This document shows positions 29,851 through 36,474 of a stretch of DNA of 56,884 nt, in pieces. Every line of letters begins with the position of its first letter. Within the stretch, counting starts at the first letter, position 1. Below the pieces are notes generated by a model. It ran no database searches. It was not told the DNA's origin and worked only from the letters and a program-made list of their open reading frames with translations. The stretch spans positions 574 to 57,457 of the IMG/VR virus record IMGVR_UViG_3300030102_001231. One strand, 5' to 3'. Made by a program: the position numbers and the translations under genes. The DNA is from a virus.

Positions 29851-31680
29851 GTGGATCTTATAACTGTAGATTTTGAGACGTACTACAGTAAGGATTTCTC
29901 ACTGTCGAAATTGACCACAGAAGAATACATACGTGATCCTCGCTTTGAGATCATCGGTGTAGCTGTGAAGGTAAACAATGGGCCGACAGAGTGGGCCAGT
30001 GGTACACACGAAGAATTTAGAGAGTATTTCAATGACTTTGATTGGGCGAACAGTATGGTATTGGCTCACAACACCATGTTTGATGGGGCTATATTGTCTT
30101 GGCTATTTGATATTCGCCCTCGCGCTTGGGCTGATACTATGTGCATGGGGCGTGGCTTACATGGCGTGGAAGTTGGTGCAAGCCTCAGAGCGTTATCAGA
30201 ACGATACGAAGTCGGCGAGAAGGGAACCGAAGTGCTCGACGCGCTCAGTAAACGGCGCGAGGACTTTACAGCGTCAGAACTAGATAAGTATGGCGACTAC
30301 TGCATCAACGATGTAGAACTGACTTATAAACTGTTCTCGATAATGAGCCAATCGTTTCCCAAGAAAGAACTTAAAATAATAGACTGCACACTGCGCATGT
30401 TTATTGAGGCCCGTCTTGAACTGGATCTTGGCCTGTTGGAACAACATCTAATCAGCATACGTGATCGCAAGGACGAACTATTAGAAGCCGCAAACATAAC
30501 TGACAAAAAGCAGTTGATGAGCAACGAAAAGTTTGCAGAACTTCTTATAGAGCAAAGTGTGGTGCCTCCCACTAAAAAAAGCCCAGCGACAGGCAAAAAG
30601 ACCTATGCGTTTGCTAAAACAGACGAAGGGTTCAAAGCACTAGCGGAGCACGATAATGTGAACGTGCAAGCCTTAGTAGCTGCGCGTCTTGGTAACAAGA
30701 GCACGTTGGAAGAGACACGGACGCAGCGTTTCATAGACATTGCGAAGCGTGGAACTTTGCCGGTTCCAGTGAGGTACTACGCAGCGCATACGGGTAGATG
30801 GGGCGGGTCAGATAAGATCAACCTACAGAACCTACCGAGTCGTGGGCCTGACGGTAAGATGTTAAAGAAAAGCATCATGGCCCCCGAAGGTTACATGCTC
30901 ATAGACTGTGACTCATCGCAGATTGAGGCGCGTGTACTAGCGTGGTTTGCTGGGCAAGACGATTTGACCGAAGCATTCCGCAACAAGGAAGATGTCTACA
31001 TCAAGATGGCCGCACGGATATACGACGTGCGAGAAGAAGACATAACTCCACAGCAGCGGTTTGTCGGTAAGACCACAATACTTGGCGCTGGGTATGGTAT
31101 GGGCGCTTTGCGCTTTCAAGCACAGCTTAAAAACTTTGGGGTTGAACTACCTTTAGAGCAGTGCCGTAGAGTTATTAGTATCTACCGTGATGTTAACTGG
31201 AAGATCAGCAAGTTATGGCGCGATGCTAATGTTATGCTGGAAGAGTTGTCTAAGAACACAGTGGTCAATATAGGCGAGAAGGCTGTTATAGAACCTATAG
31301 CTGCGTTACAAGGTGTGCGGCTGCCATCAGGTCTAATAATGCGATATGAAGATCTTAAGGCTGAGCAAAACGAAAGAGGGCTAGAGTTCACATACAAGAC
31401 TAGACGAGGCCGCACCAAGATATACGGCGGCAAGTGTGTAGAGAACATATGTCAGGCAGTGGCACGTTGCATCATAGCCGATCAGATGCTACTAATAAGT
31501 AAGAGATACGCACCCGTACTAACGGTGCATGACTCTATAATAGCGTGCGTACCAGAGGAAGAAGTTAGTGAGGCACAGCAGTATATTGAAGAATGTATGC
31601 GGTTCGTGCCAGATTGGGCAGAAGGACTGCCGCTCGATTGCGAGAGTGGTGTGGCTAGAGCATATGGGGATTGTGGGTAG
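29851..31680 (+). CDS. DNA polymerase, family A
   Basis: 609 aa from GTG 29851 (no ATG nearby; GGGGGGTTAAG upstream). The N-terminal 3'-5' exonuclease has TVDFETYYS (D7, E9), AHNTMFDGAILSWL and DYCINDVELT. The polymerase domain has motif A DSSQIEAR (D354, E359, R361), motif B RFVGKTTILGAGYG (R403, K407, Y415) and motif C TVHDSI (D561), all catalytic residues present. Shorter than E. coli Pol I, lacking the 5' nuclease; comparable to T7 gp5-type replicases. Probably the genome replicase. Confidence 0.92.
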   Translation: MDLITVDFETYYSKDFSLSKLTTEEYIRDPRFEIIGVAVKVNNGPTEWASGTHEEFREYFNDFDWANSMVLAHNTMFDGAILSWLFDIRPRAWADTMCMGRGLHGVEVGASLRALSERYEVGEKGTEVLDALSKRREDFTASELDKYGDYCINDVELTYKLFSIMSQSFPKKELKIIDCTLRMFIEARLELDLGLLEQHLISIRDRKDELLEAANITDKKQLMSNEKFAELLIEQSVVPPTKKSPATGKKTYAFAKTDEGFKALAEHDNVNVQALVAARLGNKSTLEETRTQRFIDIAKRGTLPVPVRYYAAHTGRWGGSDKINLQNLPSRGPDGKMLKKSIMAPEGYMLIDCDSSQIEARVLAWFAGQDDLTEAFRNKEDVYIKMAARIYDVREEDITPQQRFVGKTTILGAGYGMGALRFQAQLKNFGVELPLEQCRRVISIYRDVNWKISKLWRDANVMLEELSKNTVVNIGEKAVIEPIAALQGVRLPSGLIMRYEDLKAEQNERGLEFTYKTRRGRTKIYGGKCVENICQAVARCIIADQMLLISKRYAPVLTVHDSIIACVPEEEVSEAQQYIEECMRFVPDWAEGLPLDCESGVARAYGDCG

Positions 31681-32352
31681 TTGAGTGCTGCGCCTTGGTC
31701 ATTTAGTAGGATTAAGGCATTTCAGCAGTGTCCTAAACAGTTTTACTACGAGAAGGTGGTAAAGAAATACCCGTTTAAGATGAGCGATGCCATACGATAT
31801 GGCGACGAATTTCATAAAGCAGCGGAGATATACATACGCGACGGTGGTGAGTTAGACCCAAGATTTAAGTATGCACAGGGCATGCTTGACGCACTCAACG
31901 CCAAGAAAGGCGAGAAGCTATGCGAAATAAAAATGGGGCTTACTGAAGACTTAGAACCATGCAGCTTCTACGATAGTGACGTTTGGTTTAGGGGTATAGC
32001 GGACTTACTTATCTTAAATAAAGAAGATAAGCTGGCTTGGGTCATTGACTATAAGACAGGCAAGTCGGCAAGATACGCAGACAAGGGGCAGTTGGAGCTT
32101 ATGGCGTTATCAGCGTTTAAGCATTACCCCGAAGTAGAAACTGTCCGAGCGGGGCTTTTATTCGTTGTAAGTGAAGATCTCATAAAAGATCGTTATGCAC
32201 TTGAAGATGAGACCGCGCTGTGGGATAAGTGGATGAATAATTACGACAACATGCAGTCTGCCTTCGACAATGATGTGTGGAACCCAAAGCCCAACGGACT
32301 GTGTAAGCAGTGGTGCCAAGTTCTAGAGTGCCCACATAACGGAAGGAACTGA
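31681..32352 (+). CDS. RecB/Cas4-like PD-(D/E)XK nuclease
   Basis: 223 aa, TTG start at 31681 directly after the polymerase stop. It opens SAAPWSFSRIKAFQQCPKQF (Cys near the N-terminus), then DEFHKAAEIYI, GIADLLILNKEDKLAWVIDY with D-Y-K-T-G-K (motifs D and DxK), LELMALSAFKHYP (QxxxY-like helix), and a C-terminal KQWCQVLECPHN with two Cys. The Cys pattern (one N-terminal, two C-terminal) suggests an Fe-S cluster as in Cas4. Probable exonuclease in replication or recombination. Confidence 0.82.
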   Translation: MSAAPWSFSRIKAFQQCPKQFYYEKVVKKYPFKMSDAIRYGDEFHKAAEIYIRDGGELDPRFKYAQGMLDALNAKKGEKLCEIKMGLTEDLEPCSFYDSDVWFRGIADLLILNKEDKLAWVIDYKTGKSARYADKGQLELMALSAFKHYPEVETVRAGLLFVVSEDLIKDRYALEDETALWDKWMNNYDNMQSAFDNDVWNPKPNGLCKQWCQVLECPHNGRN

Positions 32353-32621
32353 TGCGTAGGCGACAACGAAACTATAAGAAAGAGTATCGTCAGCAAGTAG
32401 CAAGGGGCGAGCACGGGGATCGTATGGAGCGACAACGCGCACGTCGAGCAATGGATAAGACAGGACGCGATGCCAATAAAAATGGCAAAGCAGACAAACG
32501 CGAAGGCAAAGATGTTAGCCATAATAAAATGTTAAGTAGAGGTGGTACTAACAAGGATGGCTACAAGGTGGAAAGCCGAAGCAAGAACCGTAGTAGAAAC
32601 GGGCATAGTAAAAAAAGATAG
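32352..32621 (+). CDS. Small very basic protein, degenerate HNH-like
   Basis: 89 aa, extremely Arg/Lys-rich (MRRRQRNYKKEYRQQVARGE), then a GKADKREGKDVSHNKMLSRG segment and KVESRSKNRSRNG. The VSHNKMLSRGG...VESRSKNRS order resembles a small HNH-endonuclease-like phage family (VDHKxxxxxNxxxNLRVTSRxxNRS), but the HNH histidines are not all present. Shares one base with the previous stop. May be a DNA-binding or inactive nuclease remnant. Confidence 0.6.
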   Translation: MRRRQRNYKKEYRQQVARGEHGDRMERQRARRAMDKTGRDANKNGKADKREGKDVSHNKMLSRGGTNKDGYKVESRSKNRSRNGHSKKR

Positions 32622-32655
32622 CACACTCTTCTGATTCGCAGTATCGGGAGGGACA

Positions 32656-32690
32656 CACCCACGCGCCGTCCGTGGGTGCTAAAGGCGGCA
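32656..32690 (+). other. Intergenic hairpins before the helicase gene
   Basis: CACCCACG (32656-32663) pairs with CGTGGGTG (32671-32678), an 8-bp perfect stem. Overlapping it, GCCGTC (32665-32670) can instead pair with GGCGGC (32684-32689), like the hairpins at 28075-28171. The two folds exclude each other, so a switch is conceivable. Confidence 0.55.
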
Positions 32691-32703
32691 TTTGGAGAGC
32701 AGC

Positions 32704-34239
32704 ATGAAGGTTGTGGATAACAAAGCCTTGTTGCTTAGGTTGCGTGACCCTAAAAAAGTTACGAGTGTTATACCTAAGAGCAAAGAGCTTCAAGACAACA
32801 AAGTAATTGTGAACTGGGGGCTAGAAGAAGCCCACGTTCTAAAGAACTTAAATATAAATGTGCCTTCCCCGATACGTACACGATACGATTGGACGGGTAA
32901 GCACACACCGATGAAGCACCAGAAGACTACTTCTGAGTTCTTCACTTTGAATAAAAGAGCGTTCTGCTTTAACGAGCAAGGCACTGGCAAAACAGCAAGT
33001 GCTATATGGGCCGCTGACTACTTAATGAGTAAAGGGTATATCTCGCGTGTTCTCGTGATATGCCCACTATCAATCATGGAGTCAGCGTGGATGGATGATC
33101 TGTTCACCTTCGCCATGCACAGAAGTGCGGATATAGCCTACGGCGCTGCAGCTAAGCGTCGTAAAATAATAGAAAGCGGTGCCGAGTTCGTGATTATCAA
33201 TTACGACGGTGTTGAGATAGTGGCTGATGCTATAGCCGCTGGGGGCTTTGATCTAATCATAGTGGACGAAGCTACACACTATAAGAACCCACAGACTAGA
33301 CGTTGGAAGACGTTGAATGCGTTGTTAGCTCCGCACATGTGGTTGTGGATGATGACGGGCACGCCAGCAGCACAAAGTCCTGTAGATGCGTTTGGTCTAG
33401 CAAAGCTGGTCAACCCGAACGCAGTACCTAGATTTTTCAGTTCCTTCCGCGACATGGTGATGCAAAAAGTCACCAACTTTAAATGGGTGCCCAAGGAGAA
33501 CGCTACAGACACGGTATTCAAAGCACTGCAGCCAGCGATTAGGTTTACAAAAGAAGAGTGTCTAGACCTACCAGATATGGTGTACGTCAAGCGCACGGTT
33601 GAGATGACTAGGCAGCAGAAGAAATACTACAAGCAACTTAAAGATACTATGGTCATGCAGGCCGCTGGAGAGCAGATAACAGCAGCCAACGCCGCCGTGA
33701 ACATGAATAAGTTACTGCAGATCTCAAGCGGTGCAGTGTACACAGATGACGGTGACTCTCTAGAGTTTGACATCAAGCATCGCTATAAAGTTCTTCGTGA
33801 GGTGATAGACGAATCAACTAAGAAGGTCTTGGTATTCGTACCGTTCAAGCACGTCATAGATATATTAGCGGACAAACTTATAAACGACGGTATACCCACT
33901 GAGATTATCAGGGGAGATGTAAGTGCTGCTAAGCGCACAGACATATTTAAACGATTTCAAACCAGCGCCTCGCCACAGGTGTTGGTTATACAACCCGCTG
34001 CAGCAGCCCACGGGGTGACACTAACTGCGGCGAATACAGTGGTATGGTGGGGGCCGACAAGTTCACTAGAGACTTACGCGCAGGCCAACGCTCGCGTGCA
34101 TCGCTCTGGACAGGATCACAAGTGTACGGTGGTGCAGTTGCAAGGTTCTTTTGCAGAGAAACGTGTGTACTCATTACTAGACAATAGAATTAATGACCAC
34201 ACAAAAATAATAGATTTATATAAGGAAATACTTGATTAG
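32704..34239 (+). CDS. SNF2-family helicase/ATPase
   Basis: 511 aa from ATG 32704 (TTTGGAGAGCAGC leader). Motif I NEQGTGKT (K96), motif II VDEATH (D188/E189; DEAT instead of DEAH), motif III TGTPAAQ, FVPFKHVIDIL, TEIIRGDVSA and motif VI ANARVHRSGQ with the two Arg. This is a complete SF2/SNF2 core with no additional domains. In phages such proteins act as replication or recombination translocases. It sits between the RecB-like nuclease and the ssDNA-binding gene. Confidence 0.9.
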   Translation: MKVVDNKALLLRLRDPKKVTSVIPKSKELQDNKVIVNWGLEEAHVLKNLNINVPSPIRTRYDWTGKHTPMKHQKTTSEFFTLNKRAFCFNEQGTGKTASAIWAADYLMSKGYISRVLVICPLSIMESAWMDDLFTFAMHRSADIAYGAAAKRRKIIESGAEFVIINYDGVEIVADAIAAGGFDLIIVDEATHYKNPQTRRWKTLNALLAPHMWLWMMTGTPAAQSPVDAFGLAKLVNPNAVPRFFSSFRDMVMQKVTNFKWVPKENATDTVFKALQPAIRFTKEECLDLPDMVYVKRTVEMTRQQKKYYKQLKDTMVMQAAGEQITAANAAVNMNKLLQISSGAVYTDDGDSLEFDIKHRYKVLREVIDESTKKVLVFVPFKHVIDILADKLINDGIPTEIIRGDVSAAKRTDIFKRFQTSASPQVLVIQPAAAAHGVTLTAANTVVWWGPTSSLETYAQANARVHRSGQDHKCTVVQLQGSFAEKRVYSLLDNRINDHTKIIDLYKEILD

Positions 34240-34287
34240 ATAGTTGCTTATAATTAAAGTGTACTGCTAGGTAATTGGAGAACCTAA

Positions 34288-34689
34288 ATGCAAACAAACA
34301 GCGTGGATACAGATAAGCTGATAAAGGTTTATCTGAAGATCAGGGACAAGCGTGCTGAGCTTAAATCTGACTTTGATAAAGAAGACAGCAAACTAAGCGA
34401 ACAGCAGGATCTCATCAAAGACGAAATGATGAAGCATCTTGACGCTACCAAAGCTAAGAACGTGTCAACCGACACGGGCACTTTCTATAAAACTACCAAG
34501 ACCGTGTACCAGACTAATAACTGGGAAGAGATGCGTCAGTTCATTATAGAAGAGCAGGTGCCAGAGTTCTTACAGCAGCGGCTTCACCAGAAAGCCATCA
34601 AAGAATGGTTGGAGGAGAACCCTGAGAAACTACCCAAAGGTTTGAATGCTAATACTGAGTACACAATCAACGTAAGGAAAAAGAAGTGA
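34288..34689 (+). CDS. Conserved phage protein with coiled coil (133 aa)
   Basis: GGAGAACCTAA leader before ATG 34288. The N-terminal ~60 residues form a helical coiled coil (KIRDKRAELKSDFDKEDSKL), followed by KNVSTDTGTFYKTTKTVYQT, LQQRLHQKAIKEWLEENPEK and a basic C-terminus ending NVRKKK. I recall the C-terminal part from other phages without a known function. Probably interacts with replication proteins; inference from neighbourhood. Confidence 0.7.
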   Translation: MQTNSVDTDKLIKVYLKIRDKRAELKSDFDKEDSKLSEQQDLIKDEMMKHLDATKAKNVSTDTGTFYKTTKTVYQTNNWEEMRQFIIEEQVPEFLQQRLHQKAIKEWLEENPEKLPKGLNANTEYTINVRKKK

Positions 34690-34961
34690 CAGAGCAAATA
34701 AACCTAGTGGACATTGACGAGGTAGCAAAGCAGCTAAAAGTGTCTGTGAGCACCGTGCGTTCATGGCTGCGAGCTAATCTCATACCTGAGAACACCTACA
34801 TACACGTAGGCAAGACATACCGTTTTGACCTTAACCGTGTTGTATTTGCTCTTATGCACACGGACTTGAATGCGGCAGATATTCCTGCAGAAAACGAAGA
34901 GCCTACCGGAGAAGCCGAAGAGCACGTCGAAACAGTAGGGGATCTGGACGAAGATCTGTAG
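34686..34961 (+). CDS. Excisionase/MerR-like HTH protein
   Basis: 91 aa, GTG start overlapping the previous stop (GTGA), with AAGGAAAAAGAA upstream. Residues 8-55 (VDIDEVAKQLKVSVSTVRSW; NTYIHVGKTYRFDLNRV) form a winged HTH of the excisionase/HTH_17 type; the C-terminus is an acidic tail (AEEHVETVGDLDEDL). In a genome without a visible integrase it may regulate transcription rather than excision. Confidence 0.75.
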   Translation: MTEQINLVDIDEVAKQLKVSVSTVRSWLRANLIPENTYIHVGKTYRFDLNRVVFALMHTDLNAADIPAENEEPTGEAEEHVETVGDLDEDL

Positions 34962-34962
34962 T

Positions 34963-35640
34963 ATGGGTTTTAAGAAGATCAGCATACGGGACGGTAAGTT
35001 TCGTAAGGTAGTAGACGGTAAAGAGGTAGAGGTAGGCTCTGATATTCTAGATGTAGTGATCGTAAATGCAGCAGGCATGTCACGCATGTTTTACTCAGGA
35101 GTCTATAACCCAAACCGAGCAGCTACTCCTAGTTGTTGGTCATCTAACACACAGGCACCCGATCCAGATGTTCCAGCGGAAACTAGGCAGTCATCACGCT
35201 GCATAGACTGCGAGCAAAATATACGGGGGTCAGGAGGAGGCGGTTCAAGAGCTTGTAAGTTCTTACAACGGATCGCTATTACTTTTGTAGAGGACAATCT
35301 ATACGACGTGTTTCAGCTACAGCTACCAGCAACGAGTTTGTTTGGTGAGGCTGAACGCGGTTGGATGTCGATGCAAAACTATGTAAAGCACTTAGTGAAG
35401 CACGATACGTCTGCTACAACCGTCGTGACTAGGATCTGTTTTGAGCAGACAAGTTACGCACCAAGGCTACGTTTTAGACCCATGCGGGTGTTAGACGAGG
35501 CTGAACTTAAGATTGCTATGGAGCTTGAGAGACACCCCGATACATTGAAAGCGATTACCTTCAGTGCCCCACCAGTGTGGAGTAGTGCAGTATCGCCGTT
35601 CGATGAGGTGGAGGGGTTTACTGTGAGTGAAATAGCATAA
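34963..35640 (+). CDS. Possible ssDNA-binding-related protein with C4 site
   Basis: 225 aa. The N-terminal half is beta-rich; a cluster C58-W-S-S and SSRCIDCEQNIRGSGGGGSR followed by ACKF supplies four cysteines that could bind zinc. The C-terminal half has LRFRPMRVL and ends SPFDEVEGFTVSEIA. The next protein has LRPRAVQVL and DPFEEEEGFTIEGG, so the two share an element, suggesting common ancestry or a shared partner. Probably a nucleic-acid-binding protein; role inferred. Confidence 0.6.
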   Translation: MGFKKISIRDGKFRKVVDGKEVEVGSDILDVVIVNAAGMSRMFYSGVYNPNRAATPSCWSSNTQAPDPDVPAETRQSSRCIDCEQNIRGSGGGGSRACKFLQRIAITFVEDNLYDVFQLQLPATSLFGEAERGWMSMQNYVKHLVKHDTSATTVVTRICFEQTSYAPRLRFRPMRVLDEAELKIAMELERHPDTLKAITFSAPPVWSSAVSPFDEVEGFTVSEIA

Positions 35641-35663
35641 ATACAAATGTTTAGGAGAACATA

Positions 35664-36386
35664 ATGGCTGATACAGCAACACACTTGTTGAAAGGCGTCG
35701 AAGCGCTATATCCAAGGATCGACAAGACTTACCGATGGGACAACGCTAAGAACAAAAGCGTACCGTGCGAAGCTACAGAGAAAGGCGCGGAGTTCTCGCT
35801 TAGCTTTGTTATGAGCACCGATCAGGCTAAAGGTCTGTGGTCTGCTATGAAAGATGCGTATGAAACTAAACGCGCTGATGGCAACAGCAGTTGGCCTGAT
35901 ACGTTTGACCGCCCCTTCAAGAAGGATGAAAACGGTAACTGGACGCATAGATCCAGAACCGAGGGGGCTTTTAACGGTGAAGCTAGCAGACCGCCCTCAC
36001 AGGTGGACGCGAAGAGAACGCCACTGCCTAATGGGTTTATGTTGACCAGCGGCAGCACAATAAACGTGCAGGTGTCTCTACATCCGTACTTTGTAGACGG
36101 TACAGCAGGGGTCAAACTACGACCAAGAGCCGTGCAGGTGCTTAAATATGTGCCTCTGCAGGCTAGAGATCCGTTTGAGGAAGAAGAAGGGTTCACCATT
36201 GAAGGAGGTGATGGCGGTGCATTCGCTGTCGAGTCAACACCAGAACCTGCGGCTGTTACTTCCACAGAAGACGAGTGGGAAGAGGATGTTCCAGTAAAAG
36301 AACCTAAGAAAATGGTGAAGAAGTCTGCAGCTCCAAAGGAAGAAAAAGCATCGGTCACCGCTGTTATTGATGAGTGGGACGACTAG
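35664..36386 (+). CDS. Probable ssDNA-binding protein
   Basis: 240 aa (GGAGAACATA leader). The core from ALYPRIDKTYRWDNAKNKSV to PHPYFVDGT has OB-fold-like alternation; LRPRAVQVLKYVPL follows. The last ~75 residues are an acidic/Pro-Glu linker ending VTAVIDEWDD, an acidic tip as in SSB proteins that recruit partners. I recall phage proteins with a PRIDxxYRFD start annotated as ssDNA-binding. Located between helicase and primase genes. Confidence 0.68.
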   Translation: MADTATHLLKGVEALYPRIDKTYRWDNAKNKSVPCEATEKGAEFSLSFVMSTDQAKGLWSAMKDAYETKRADGNSSWPDTFDRPFKKDENGNWTHRSRTEGAFNGEASRPPSQVDAKRTPLPNGFMLTSGSTINVQVSLHPYFVDGTAGVKLRPRAVQVLKYVPLQARDPFEEEEGFTIEGGDGGAFAVESTPEPAAVTSTEDEWEEDVPVKEPKKMVKKSAAPKEEKASVTAVIDEWDD

Positions 36387-36398
36387 AACTTCATAACT

Positions 36399-36450
36399 AC
36401 CATCGTGGCTAGAGCAATCGAAGAGGGCGCACCGACGCCCCTGCCACGGT
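36399..36450 (+). other. Structured leader before the primase gene
   Basis: CGTGGC (36404-36409) pairs with GCCACG (36443-36448); inside it, GGGCG (36425-36429) pairs with CGCCC (36436-36440) across a 6-nt loop. The nested stems occupy most of the 88-bp gap between the ssDNA-binding gene and the primase gene. It lacks a T tract, so it looks more like an RNA leader or processing site than a terminator. Confidence 0.55.
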
Positions 36451-36474
36451 GTCTTTCGGTTATGAGTAATAGTC

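Noticed and set aside
32352-32621. Active HNH endonuclease
   Set aside because: The resemblance is confined to spacing; one of the required histidines appears replaced, so I kept it as HNH-like only.
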